DNA of 19,228 nucleotides, from NCBI GenBank assembly GCA_910584805.1, contig CAJUCB010000008.1, forward strand, positions 1-19,228. The letters are read 5' to 3'. Made by a program: the position numbers and the translations under genes. Origin of the DNA: an uncultured Oscillospiraceae bacterium. Lineage in GTDB: Bacteria > Bacillota > Clostridia > Oscillospirales > Oscillospiraceae. This document shows positions 5,365 to 13,210 of this stretch, piece after piece (the stretch's first letter is position 1; the number at the start of each line of letters is the position of its first letter). The notes beneath the pieces were generated by a model that was given only the letters and a program-made list of their open reading frames with translations, did not search any database and was not told the DNA's origin.

Positions 5365-6589
5365 GAAGAAAAGCCGCCGGGTGCTCAACGCCATCCTTGC
5401 TGTGGGCTTGGCGGTGGCCCTGTGGCTGTATGTGGTCAATGTGGAAAACCCCACCGGCACCACCAGGCTGCGGGACTTGGACGTGGAAATCCAAGGCTCC
5501 CGTCAGTTGGCGGAGCAGGGCCTAATGGTTACCAGCATCAGCCAGGACCAGTTGGACCTAAAAGTGAACGGCAGGAAAAAGACCCTGATGAAGCTGAGCC
5601 CCAAGAACGTCTCCGTCTATCTGGATGTCTCCACCATTGAGGAGAAGGGGGAGTGGCCCCTGAGCTGCCGGACGGTGTTTCCCTCCAACGTGAGCAGCGA
5701 TAGCCTGACGGTGGCCAACTGGGACGACCTGCGGCTGACGGTGACGGTGGAGGAAGTGGAGACGAAGCGAGTCCCCGTCCGGGGCAGCTTTTCCGGCGTG
5801 ACCGTCACGGGATTCATGACCGGGGAGATCGAGACGGAATTGAAAAATGTTGAGGTCACAGGCCCGGTTCAGATTTTAGATCAGATCGACCACGCCCAAG
5901 CCCAAGTGGGGGGGGAGGCAGTATCCGCCACCATAGAGGAGGACGTGGAGCTGCGCCTCCTTGGAAGCGACGGTACCCCGGTGGATTCCAAGCTGCTTAC
6001 CCTCAGCGAGCAGAGCACCCATGTCACAGTGCCGGTGGAGGAAGTGGTCTCCATCCCCCTGCGGGTGGACCTCCAGGAAAGTGAAGAGCTCAAGGAGGCG
6101 GACGTGAGTTGGAGCATATCGCCGTCCTATGTGAATGTGGTGAAGGAAGAGGGGCAAGAGCTGCCCGAGGTCTTGAACCTAGGGTCCATCGACCTCAAGG
6201 GTGTGTACGACGATACCGAGTTCCACATGCCCATCCAACTGCCCCAGGGAAGCGTAGGCTGGAACCTCCCAGACTATGCCACATTGAGCTTGGTAGTGGA
6301 CCGTTACTCTAGCCGGATGATGCCAGTGGAGGATATCCGCTTGGAGAACATACCTGAGGGCTTAGAGGTGGAGCAGGTCACTGGGACCATCTTCGTTTGG
6401 AGCTGGGGGCGCACCCGCCAGCTGACGGATTTGAAGGGGGAACAGTTGGCCGCTTCTGTGGACTTGTCCGAAGCCGAGGCCGCGCCGGGCATCCAACGCT
6501 TCCCGGTGACGGTGTGGATAGAGGGCACCGATGGCGTGGAGATTTTGGGGAAACACTATACTGTGGCCCTTCGTCTGACAGAAAAATAA
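5354..6589 (+). CDS. cdaR: CdaR-type YbbR-domain regulator of diadenylate cyclase
   Basis: A 411-residue protein with a basic N-terminus (ENKKKSRR), one membrane segment (about 11-29, AILAVGLAVALWLYVVNVE), and a long extracytoplasmic part made of YbbR-type beta repeats, at least three by eye, including the VEVTGP repeat signature near residue 172. CdaR homologues bind CdaA in the membrane and modulate c-di-AMP synthesis. The frame is open upstream, and GTG 5303 also has an AGGAGGAGG before it. I chose GTG 5354 (GGGAGGG about eight bases upstream) because it gives the usual short charged N-terminus directly before the membrane anchor. The 11-base overlap with cdaA suggests coupled translation and matched amounts. 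Confidence 0.9.
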   Translation: MENKKKSRRVLNAILAVGLAVALWLYVVNVENPTGTTRLRDLDVEIQGSRQLAEQGLMVTSISQDQLDLKVNGRKKTLMKLSPKNVSVYLDVSTIEEKGEWPLSCRTVFPSNVSSDSLTVANWDDLRLTVTVEEVETKRVPVRGSFSGVTVTGFMTGEIETELKNVEVTGPVQILDQIDHAQAQVGGEAVSATIEEDVELRLLGSDGTPVDSKLLTLSEQSTHVTVPVEEVVSIPLRVDLQESEELKEADVSWSISPSYVNVVKEEGQELPEVLNLGSIDLKGVYDDTEFHMPIQLPQGSVGWNLPDYATLSLVVDRYSSRMMPVEDIRLENIPEGLEVEQVTGTIFVWSWGRTRQLTDLKGEQLAASVDLSEAEAAPGIQRFPVTVWIEGTDGVEILGKHYTVALRLTEK

Positions 6590-6643
6590 GAATATGATAC
6601 ATGGATTGGAATACAAGATAGGACCTGAGGGGAGGAGCTTTTT

Positions 6644-7087
6644 ATGGAACAGATCGCAGTGGTAAAGGCCGTGCTGAACAACGGCATGGCGGAGGTCACC
6701 GTGGAGCGGGAGACCGCCTGCGGTGCCGCCCATAGCTGTTCGGAATGCGCTGGCTGCGAGAAGATGATGACCCGGACCCAAAATGTGGTCACTGCCTACA
6801 ACGACGCCCAGGCAGGCCCCGGTGACCTGGTGAAGCTGCGCAGTGAAAACGCCGCGTTTTTCAAGACGGCGGCCATTGTCTACCTCCTGCCCCTGGCGTT
6901 GCTCCTGGTGTTTTACTGCATCGCCGCTGCCGCTTCCCTGGGCGGGGAGGGGGCGCAACTGCTCATCGGGGCCCTGGGCTTTGTGCTGGGGATTCTCCTG
7001 GCCGTCCTCTGGGACCGGCACATGAAAAAGGTCAACGGGCTGCGCTTCCATATTGTGGAGGTCAAGCGGGCATGTTCGGGTACGTAA
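6644..7087 (+). CDS. RseC/MucC-like SoxR-reducing-system membrane protein
   Basis: A 147-residue protein starting at ATG 6644 with GGGGAGGAG eight bases upstream. The N-terminal part has a cysteine cluster (C26, C32, C35, C38) in the pattern CxxxxxCxxCxxC, followed by two membrane segments (about 73-95 and 103-122) and a short basic cytoplasmic tail. This is the RseC layout; RseC proteins are associated with the Rsx/Rnf electron-transfer system and, in E. coli, with reduction of SoxR. No rnf or rsx gene is in the window, so the partner is unknown. It overlaps the DUF5685 gene by 16 bases. The layout is clear, the function uncertain. I found no convincing promoter in the 54 bases upstream. Confidence 0.8.
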   Translation: MEQIAVVKAVLNNGMAEVTVERETACGAAHSCSECAGCEKMMTRTQNVVTAYNDAQAGPGDLVKLRSENAAFFKTAAIVYLLPLALLLVFYCIAAAASLGGEGAQLLIGALGFVLGILLAVLWDRHMKKVNGLRFHIVEVKRACSGT

Positions 7088-7989
7088 AGGCCCTGCCCGC
7101 GGTGCTCAGCCCGGAGGATGCCCAGCGCTATGAAGGGGTCTACTGTGGCCTGTGCCGCACCCTGGGGAAGCGCTTTGGGTGGAGTGCCCGCCTGATTTTG
7201 AACTATGATTTCGTCTTTCTCGCCCTCCTTTTGGCCCAGCCGGAGGAGACGGGGGAGTTTCCCTGCCATGCCTGCCCAGCCAAGCCCTGGACCAAAAAGC
7301 CATGCTGGCAGGCGGACCCAGCCCTAGAGGCGGCAGCGGATGCCAGCGTGATCTTGACCTGGTGGAAGCTTCAGGACAGCTTACGGGATGGCGGCATCTG
7401 GGAGCGCCTGGGCAGCCGGCTGGCCTGCCTGGCCCTGGGCCGGCATTACCGGAAGGCTGCGGCCTACCGGCGGGAATTTGATGGCCTGGTCCAGGCCTGC
7501 CTGGAAGAGCTGCACCAGTTGGAGGCGGAGAACATCCCCTCGCTGGACCGTCCAGCGGATACCTTTGCCCGGATTTTACAGGGGGCAGCTACGGACACAG
7601 AGCCTGCCGCCCGCCGCAGCGGGATCGGCCAGATCCTATACCACGTGGGGCGGTGGGTTTACTTAGCGGATGCCTTCGACGACCTAGAGGAGGACCGGGC
7701 CCAGGGGAATTACAACCCCCTCCTGGCCCGTTACGGCCCCCGGGCGGAGGAGGAGCAGCAGGCCCTTCGGGAGACCATGCATGCCTCCTTGGGACTGGCC
7801 AACACAGCCTATGCCCTGCTGGACTGGGGCGTGTGGGAGAGCTTGTTGGGGCATATCCTCCACACAGGCCTGCCGGTGGTGGAGGAGGCCGTGTTTACAG
7901 GCCAATGGAAAGATAGAAAGAGATGGATGAGACAGAAAAAGAGACTGAATTCCCTGCCCCCCGGCACGTCTGGGGCGCAGGAAGAATAA
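7072..7989 (+). CDS. DUF5685 family protein, function unknown
   Basis: A 305-residue, mostly helical soluble protein. ATG 7072 has GGAGG upstream within the rseC-like gene, which it overlaps by 16 bases. The N-terminus MFGYVKAL and YCGLCRTLG (C25, C28) are, as I recall, hallmarks of DUF5685; a second cysteine set follows (C65, C68, C78 in CHACPAKPWTKKPC), so four or five cysteines could bind a metal or Fe-S cluster. A later helix carries DAFDDLEEDRAQGNYNP (D200, D203, D204, D208), an acidic pattern like the second Asp-rich helix of head-to-head isoprenoid synthases. No signal peptide or membrane segment is evident. It lies between an RseC-like protein and a J-domain protein, which suggests a common but unassigned task. 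Confidence 0.8.
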   Translation: MFGYVKALPAVLSPEDAQRYEGVYCGLCRTLGKRFGWSARLILNYDFVFLALLLAQPEETGEFPCHACPAKPWTKKPCWQADPALEAAADASVILTWWKLQDSLRDGGIWERLGSRLACLALGRHYRKAAAYRREFDGLVQACLEELHQLEAENIPSLDRPADTFARILQGAATDTEPAARRSGIGQILYHVGRWVYLADAFDDLEEDRAQGNYNPLLARYGPRAEEEQQALRETMHASLGLANTAYALLDWGVWESLLGHILHTGLPVVEEAVFTGQWKDRKRWMRQKKRLNSLPPGTSGAQEE

Positions 7990-8002
7990 GGAGACGATCC
8001 CT

Positions 8003-8587
8003 ATGAACGATCCCTATACCGTATTGGGTGTCAATGCCTCTGCCAGTGATGAAGAGATCAAGCGGGCCTATCGGGAATTGGTGAAAAAATATCACCCAGA
8101 CAACTACAACAACAATCCCCTGGCCGATCTGGCAGAGGCCAAGATGAAAGAGATCAACGAGGCCTACGACGCCATCGTGAAGATGCGTACCCAGGGGGGC
8201 TACCAGGCCTCTGGGAACTATGGCAACCCCGGCGGGACGGGGGGCGCCCACTACAGCAGTGGCAGCCCAGCCTTTGCCCAGGTCCGCCAGCTCCTCAACC
8301 AGGGCAATATCATGGAGGCGGAGCGTATCCTGCGAACTTCCCGCACCAACTCTGCGGAGTGGTACTACCTGATGGGGGTGGTCTCTTACCGCCGGGGGTG
8401 GTTGGATGACGCCCGGCAGAACTTTATGACGGCCTGTAATATGGACCCCGGCAACATCGAGTACCGCCAGGCCATGAACAATATGGGGATGCAGATGAAC
8501 CGGGGGGCCTATGCCGGCAACGATATGGCCACCCTCTGCACCACCATGTGCTGCCTGAACTGCCTGTGCAACTCCTGCACCAACTGA
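8003..8587 (+). CDS. J-domain/TPR protein with cysteine-rich C-terminus
   Basis: A 194-residue protein with a complete N-terminal J domain (about 2-62, HPD at 31-33, then the helix KMKEINEAYDAI), a glycine/tyrosine-rich linker (65-88), a TPR-like helical part (about 90-160, with two repeats resembling a Sel1/TPR hairpin), and a C-terminal tail holding six cysteines in its last 16 residues (C179, C183, C184, C187, C189, C192). J domains stimulate DnaK ATPase. It is not DnaJ itself, since the zinc-finger and C-terminal substrate domains are absent. It starts 13 bases after the DUF5685 stop behind an AAGGAG site. The client protein is unknown; the neighbouring DUF5685 and RseC-like proteins, also cysteine-rich, are candidates. 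Confidence 0.85.
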   Translation: MNDPYTVLGVNASASDEEIKRAYRELVKKYHPDNYNNNPLADLAEAKMKEINEAYDAIVKMRTQGGYQASGNYGNPGGTGGAHYSSGSPAFAQVRQLLNQGNIMEAERILRTSRTNSAEWYYLMGVVSYRRGWLDDARQNFMTACNMDPGNIEYRQAMNNMGMQMNRGAYAGNDMATLCTTMCCLNCLCNSCTN

Positions 8588-8627
8588 GCCTGGATGAAAA
8601 CGAAAGAGAAAAAATGAGGTGGTTTCC

Positions 8628-9506
8628 GTGATCCGAAGCATGACCGGCTACGGCCGGGGGGAGGCTGTGCTCCACGGGCGCAGCATCACGGTGGAAGTGC
8701 GTGCCGTGAACAATCGTTATCTGGACTGCGCCGTGAAGATTCCGAGGCTCTATGTCTTTGCCGAGGAGGGCATCAAGGCCCTGGTGCAAAAGAATGTAGG
8801 CCGGGGCAAACTGGATGTATTTGTGAGCATCGACAGCTCCGCCGCTGACCAGATCAACGTCAAGGTCAACCGCCCGGTGGCCGACGGCTACTACGCGGCA
8901 TTGAAGGAATTGGCCCAGACCTACAGCCTAAAAGACGACCTCTCTGTCTCCCTCCTCTCCCGTTTCCCTGATGTGCTGTTGGTGGAAAAGGAGGAGGCAG
9001 ACACGGACCTGATTGCGGAGGATATCAAGCAAGTGCTGTCCCAGGCTTTGGAGGGCTTTAACGCCATGCGCACCCGGGAGGGGGAGAAGCTCTGCTCCGA
9101 CCTGCGCACCAAGGCCGCCAACATTGCCGCCCTGGTGGGGCAGGTGGAGGCCCGTTCCCCGGAGACCGTGGCGGAATACCGCCAAAAGCTTCTCCAACGC
9201 ATGGAGGAGGTTTTGGGCAATACCCAACTGGACGAGAGCCGGATTTTGACCGAGGCGGCCATCTTTGCCGACAAGGTCTCTGTGGATGAGGAGACCGTCC
9301 GCCTGCGCAGCCATCTCTCCCAGTTGGAGGAGATGCTCAGCCAGGGCGGGGCCATCGGCCGGAAGCTGGATTTTCTCATCCAAGAGTTCAACCGGGAGGC
9401 CAACACCATCGGGTCCAAGTGCAGCGACGTGGCCCTGGCCCGGGTGGTGGTGGAGCTCAAGGGGGAGATCGAGAAGATCCGGGAGCAGGTGCAGAACATC
9501 GAATAG
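8628..9506 (+). CDS. yicC: YicC/YloC family endoribonuclease
   Basis: A 292-residue protein beginning IRSMTGYGRGEA, the family signature, with the conserved EVRAVNNRYLD segment and the C-terminal KLDFLIQEFNREANTIGSKCSD block. The E. coli and Bacillus homologues are of like length and act as RNases, E. coli YicC being reported to promote degradation of the RyhB small RNA. I chose GTG 8628, which has GAGGTGG five bases upstream and gives the standard N-terminus; GTG 8619 in frame would add three residues. It heads the conserved yicC-remA-gmk-rpoZ run. Its stop codon overlaps the AGGAGG of remA. Confidence 0.93.
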   Translation: MIRSMTGYGRGEAVLHGRSITVEVRAVNNRYLDCAVKIPRLYVFAEEGIKALVQKNVGRGKLDVFVSIDSSAADQINVKVNRPVADGYYAALKELAQTYSLKDDLSVSLLSRFPDVLLVEKEEADTDLIAEDIKQVLSQALEGFNAMRTREGEKLCSDLRTKAANIAALVGQVEARSPETVAEYRQKLLQRMEEVLGNTQLDESRILTEAAIFADKVSVDEETVRLRSHLSQLEEMLSQGGAIGRKLDFLIQEFNREANTIGSKCSDVALARVVVELKGEIEKIREQVQNIE

Positions 9507-9517
9507 GAGGAAGGGCG

Positions 9518-9781
9518 ATGAAGCTCATCAATATCGGCTTTGGCAACATGGTCTCCGCCGGACGGCTCATCGCCATTGTCAGCCCGGAGTCCGCCCCTAT
9601 CAAGCGTATGGTGCAGGAGGCCCGGGACCGGGGCATCCTCATCGACGCTACCTATGGACGGCGGACGCGGGCGGTACTGATTACAGACAGCGACCACCTC
9701 ATCCTCTCAGCCCTCCAACCAGAGACCGTGGCGGGGCGGCTGAACGGACGAGAGGAAGAAGCGGGGGAGGAAGAAGAATGA
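9518..9781 (+). CDS. remA: RemA/DUF370 DNA-binding regulator
   Basis: An 87-residue protein starting at ATG 9518 behind TAGGAGGAAGG. It is strongly RemA-like: KLINIGFGNMVSAGRLIAI, SPESAPIKRM, then DATYGRRTRAVLITDSDHLILSALQPETV. B. subtilis RemA forms oligomeric rings that bind DNA and activates matrix and osmoprotection genes. Here, as in many Clostridia, it sits between yicC and gmk and its targets are unknown. It ends in a glutamate-rich tail (last 12 residues mostly Glu). The ATGA overlap with gmk indicates coupled translation. Confidence 0.94.
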   Translation: MKLINIGFGNMVSAGRLIAIVSPESAPIKRMVQEARDRGILIDATYGRRTRAVLITDSDHLILSALQPETVAGRLNGREEEAGEEEE

Positions 9782-10374
9782 ACAAAGGAACACTGCTGGT
9801 GCTCTCCGGGTCCTCCGGGGTAGGAAAGAGCACAATCATTGCCCAGGTGCTGGAACAACGGCCGGAACTGTACTTTTCCGTTTCCTGCACCACCCGGGCC
9901 CCCAGGCCGGGGGAGGTGGATGGGGTAAATTATACCTTCATCAGCCGGGAGGAGTTTCAAGCGCGGATTGAACGGGGAGAATTCTTGGAGTATGCGGAAT
10001 ATGTGGGCAACTACTATGGCACCTCCATGACCGTCATCCGGGAGAAATTGGAACAGGGCGTGGACGTTCTCCTGGACATTGAGGTCCAGGGGGCCGCCAA
10101 GGTCCGGGAACGGCTGCCAGACGCGGCTTCTGTGTTCATTGTTCCCCCTTCCTTTGAAGAACTGGCCCAGCGCCTTCGGGGCCGGGGGACGGACAGCGAG
10201 GAGAAAATCCAAAAGCGTCTGGAAACCGCCCGCCGGGAGGCCAAGGAGATCAAGAATTACGACTACATCGTGGTCAACGACACGGTGGACCATGCGGCCC
10301 AGGAGGTCTTAGCCATCCTCACCGCCCAGGGCTGCCGGAAGGAAAGACGGATCCATGAAATTGAAGGAGTGTAA
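9778..10374 (+). CDS. gmk: Guanylate kinase
   Basis: Phosphorylates GMP to GDP with ATP, supplying GTP precursors and linked in Gram-positives to (p)ppGpp control. The 198-residue product has the P-loop GSSGVGKST (11-19), the GMP-binding SCTTRAPRPGEVDGVNY segment, EFLEYAEYVGNYYGT, the DIEVQGA motif and the lid RGRGTDSEEKIQKRL. It overlaps the remA stop in an ATGA; GGGGGAGG lies about eight bases upstream. Full length, no missing residues noted. Confidence 0.96.
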   Translation: MNKGTLLVLSGSSGVGKSTIIAQVLEQRPELYFSVSCTTRAPRPGEVDGVNYTFISREEFQARIERGEFLEYAEYVGNYYGTSMTVIREKLEQGVDVLLDIEVQGAAKVRERLPDAASVFIVPPSFEELAQRLRGRGTDSEEKIQKRLETARREAKEIKNYDYIVVNDTVDHAAQEVLAILTAQGCRKERRIHEIEGV

Positions 10375-10380
10375 TGCGTT

Positions 10381-10635
10381 ATGATGCTGTATCCTGCCAT
10401 GAATGAACTGTTGGAAAAGGTGCCCAGCCGGTATCAGCTGGTGAACGTGGTGGCGGCCCGAGCCAGGAAGATCGCCTCCCAGGCAGAACGGGAGGATATC
10501 ATGCTAGAGGATAAGCCTGTCAGCATCGCCATCCAGGAGATCGCCGCAGGGGAGCCCTCGGAGCCAGAGGAGCCCATCCAGGAGGCGGAGCTGGAACTTG
10601 TTGAGGAATACGAGGAAGACGACAGTGAGGAATGA
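10381..10635 (+). CDS. rpoZ: RNA polymerase omega subunit
   Basis: An 84-residue product, six bases after gmk, with the omega core: YPAMNELLEKVPSRYQLVNVVAARARKIA, then KPVSIAIQEIAAGE. Omega assists assembly and stability of RNA polymerase around the beta-prime C-terminus. The last 25 or so residues form an acidic, proline-containing tail (PEEP followed by many Glu and Asp) beyond the conserved core. ATG 10381 is used, with AAGGAG eleven bases upstream; ATG 10384 follows directly and is nearly equivalent. The position after gmk is conserved in Bacillota. Confidence 0.9.
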   Translation: MMLYPAMNELLEKVPSRYQLVNVVAARARKIASQAEREDIMLEDKPVSIAIQEIAAGEPSEPEEPIQEAELELVEEYEEDDSEE

Positions 10636-10672
10636 CCCCCTTTGAGGGCGGGATAGAAAGACCGGAAACGCT

Positions 10673-13135
10673 ATGCTGACTGCAAAACTTGCCCTGTCCG
10701 CCGCCACCTTTGCCATCGACCGCCCCTATACTTACCGGGTTCCCACGGAGTTGGAGGGCCGTTTGGCCCCTGGTATGCGGGTGCTGGCCCCCTTTGGCCG
10801 TGGGAACCGGCCCAGCGAGGGTTTGGTCCTCTCCCTGTCTCAGGGGGAGGACGGGGAGAAGTTGAAGGTCATTTCAGTCCTGTTGGACCAGCAGCCAGTG
10901 CTCAACGGCGAAGGCCTGCGCCTGGCGCTGTGGATGCGGGAGCGGTTTTTCTGTACCGTCTACGCTGCGGCCATGGTCATGCTGCCCACGGGGCTTTGGT
11001 ATGGGCTAAAAGAGGTTTGTGCCCTGGCTCCCGGCTTGGACCGGGAGGCGGTGGAGCAGGCGGTGGCCCAGGACCCCAAGGGCCGGCAGGTGATAGAATT
11101 GCTCTACGCCTGCGGTGGCCAGGCGGAGCTGGCCCAGATCGCCGCCCTGCCTCAAATGACGGAACCCCGCCGGGTGCTGGGCCGTTTGGTACAGGCGGGG
11201 CTGGTGCTGCGCCAGGCCCAGGCCAAGCGGAAGGTAGGGGACAAGACGGAGAAGGTGGCGGTGCTGGCCATGGAGCCCGCCGACGCCATGGCCCTGGTGG
11301 AGCCCCGCCGGCGCTCCGCCCCCATGCGCTGCCAGGTGACGGAGCTGCTCTGTGGCATAGGCAGTGCCAGTGTGAAGGAGCTGTGCTACTTCACCGGCGC
11401 GTCTATGCAGACCATCAAAAGTTTGGAAAAAAGCGGCATTTTGACCTTAGAGGAGCGAGAGGCGTTCCGCTATGAATTGCCAGAGGTGGGGGAGCTCCAA
11501 CCCCTCTCCCCCCTCAACGAGGCCCAACAGGCGGCCTATCAGGGGTTATCTGCCCTGCTGGCGGAGGGTGCCCCCAAGGCGGCCCTGCTCTACGGTGTCA
11601 CCGGCAGCGGCAAGACCCAAGTGTACCTCCATCTGATCCAGCAGGTGTTGGAGGCAGGACGGGGGGCCATGGTGCTTGTGCCGGAGATCGGTTTGACCCC
11701 CAGCCTGCTGCGGCTGTTCATCGCCCATTTTGGACGGAAGGTGGCTGTGCTCCATAGCTGCCTGCCCACCGGGGCCCGGTACGATGAGTGGAAGCGCATC
11801 CGGGACGGAAAGGCCCAGGTGGTTATCGGCACCCGCTCCGCTGTGTTCGCCCCCTTGGCGGACATCGGCCTCATCGTTTTGGATGAGGAGCAGGAGAGCA
11901 GTTACCAGTCCGAGAGCATGGTGCGCTACCATGCCCGGGAGGTGGCCAAGCTCCGCTGCACCCAGCATAAGGCCCTGTTGCTGTTAGCCTCCGCCACCCC
12001 GGCAGTGGAAAGCCGTTACGCCGCCCAGGAGGGGCAGTATCGTCTCTTTACCCTCCCCCAGCGCTTCAATGCCCACCAGCTCCCCAGGGTGCTCTTGGCA
12101 GACATGAAGCAAGAGCTGCGCCAGGGGAACACGGGGCTCTCGCAACTTCTCCGGGAGGAGTTGGAGGAGAATTTGCGCCGGGGAGAACAGAGTATCCTAT
12201 TTTTGAACCGCCGGGGCAACAGCCGCATGGCGGTGTGTGGGCAGTGCGGGGAGGCCCCAAGCTGCCCCCGCTGTTCCGTCCATTTGACCTACCACAGCGC
12301 CAATGGCCGGCTGATGTGCCACTACTGTAGCTACTCCCAGCCCCTGCCCCAGATATGTCCCCAGTGCAGCGGACGCTATGCGTTCGTAGGGATGGGGACC
12401 CAAAAGCTCCAAGAGGAGTTACACAGCCTTTACCCAGACACGGAACTCATGCGCATGGACGCGGACACCGTCTCTGCCACCCAGTCCCACGAGGTGTTGT
12501 TGGATCGCTTTCGCAAGAAAAACATCCCCATTCTTCTAGGGACCCAGATGGTGGCCAAGGGTCTGGATTTCCCCAACGTGACCCTGGTGGGGGTGGTGGA
12601 TGCGGACCTGTCACTGTACAGCGACAACTACCGTTCCGCGGAGCGGACCTTTTCCCTGCTGACCCAAGTGGTGGGTCGGGCAGGGCGGGGAGAGAAGCCC
12701 GGACGGGCAGTGATCCAGACCTGGACGCCAGACAACGACGTCATCGCCTTGGCTGCCCGCCAGGACTATGACAGCTTTTACCAGGGAGAACAGCAGATGC
12801 GAGCCCTGCTCCGCTTTCCCCCCTTCACGGACCTCTTCCGCATCACCGCTTCCGGCGGGGAGGAGAGCCAGGTCCTGCGCCTGTGCGCTGTGCTCCGCCG
12901 GAGCTTAGAGCCCTGGGCCCAGCAGCGGCGGCAGCAGGGGAGGGAGACCGAGGTGTTGGGCCCCGCCCCAGCAGGGGTGCTCAAGGTGAACAACCGCTAC
13001 CGCTACTGCCTTATGGTCAAGTGCCAAAACGACAAGGATGCCCGGGCAACTCTGGCCCAGCTCCTGCGCCTGGCCCAGCAGGACCAGGTGAACCGCGGCC
13101 TCTCCCTGTTTATCGACGTAAACCCGATGGACTGA
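10673..13135 (+). CDS. priA: Primosomal protein N' (replication restart helicase PriA)
   Basis: An 820-residue superfamily 2 helicase that reloads the replisome at stalled forks. The N-terminal DNA-binding domain (FAIDRPYTYRVP, about 13-24) precedes the helicase domain with Walker A GVTGSGKT (308-315) and Walker B/motif II DEEQ (404-407). The zinc-binding insertion has all eight expected cysteines (C522, C525, C531, C534, C549, C552, C562, C565), followed by the GTQMVAKGLDFPNVTLVGV and QVVGRAGRG motifs. Length is normal for Gram-positive PriA. ATG 10673 has only a weak upstream GGAAA, but the N-terminus matches the family well. In B. subtilis coaBC lies between rpoZ and priA; here the gap is 37 bases and coaBC is absent. 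Confidence 0.96.
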   Translation: MLTAKLALSAATFAIDRPYTYRVPTELEGRLAPGMRVLAPFGRGNRPSEGLVLSLSQGEDGEKLKVISVLLDQQPVLNGEGLRLALWMRERFFCTVYAAAMVMLPTGLWYGLKEVCALAPGLDREAVEQAVAQDPKGRQVIELLYACGGQAELAQIAALPQMTEPRRVLGRLVQAGLVLRQAQAKRKVGDKTEKVAVLAMEPADAMALVEPRRRSAPMRCQVTELLCGIGSASVKELCYFTGASMQTIKSLEKSGILTLEEREAFRYELPEVGELQPLSPLNEAQQAAYQGLSALLAEGAPKAALLYGVTGSGKTQVYLHLIQQVLEAGRGAMVLVPEIGLTPSLLRLFIAHFGRKVAVLHSCLPTGARYDEWKRIRDGKAQVVIGTRSAVFAPLADIGLIVLDEEQESSYQSESMVRYHAREVAKLRCTQHKALLLLASATPAVESRYAAQEGQYRLFTLPQRFNAHQLPRVLLADMKQELRQGNTGLSQLLREELEENLRRGEQSILFLNRRGNSRMAVCGQCGEAPSCPRCSVHLTYHSANGRLMCHYCSYSQPLPQICPQCSGRYAFVGMGTQKLQEELHSLYPDTELMRMDADTVSATQSHEVLLDRFRKKNIPILLGTQMVAKGLDFPNVTLVGVVDADLSLYSDNYRSAERTFSLLTQVVGRAGRGEKPGRAVIQTWTPDNDVIALAARQDYDSFYQGEQQMRALLRFPPFTDLFRITASGGEESQVLRLCAVLRRSLEPWAQQRRQQGRETEVLGPAPAGVLKVNNRYRYCLMVKCQNDKDARATLAQLLRLAQQDQVNRGLSLFIDVNPMD

Positions 13136-13160
13136 CCTATGGGGATGTCCACATTATTAT
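13132..13160 (+). promoter_or_regulatory. Possible internal promoter upstream of def
   Basis: CTGACC (13132-13137) and TATTAT (13155-13160) are 17 bases apart, matching four and five consensus bases. The element spans the priA stop and the A/T-rich 75-base gap before def, the widest gap inside the long run from yicC to the kinase. It would give def-fmt-rsmB-rlmN its own start near 13167. Plausible but weak. Confidence 0.4.
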
Positions 13161-13210
13161 AGAAATAACATGTGACTTGAAAATTGACAGCAAGGAAGGA
13201 ACGAGCAGAC

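Noticed and set aside
6575..6603. Possible promoter (CTGACA, 17 bases, TACATG) before the RseC-like gene
   Set aside because: The -10 hexamer matches only half of the consensus and lacks the final T, so I do not list it, although the 54-base gap could hold an unusual promoter.
9265..9777. Apparent upstream extension of the gmk frame through the end of yicC and remA
   Set aside because: The sequence is Arg/Ser/Pro-rich and lies within confirmed genes. The guanylate kinase homology begins at ATG 9778 with its own ribosome binding site.
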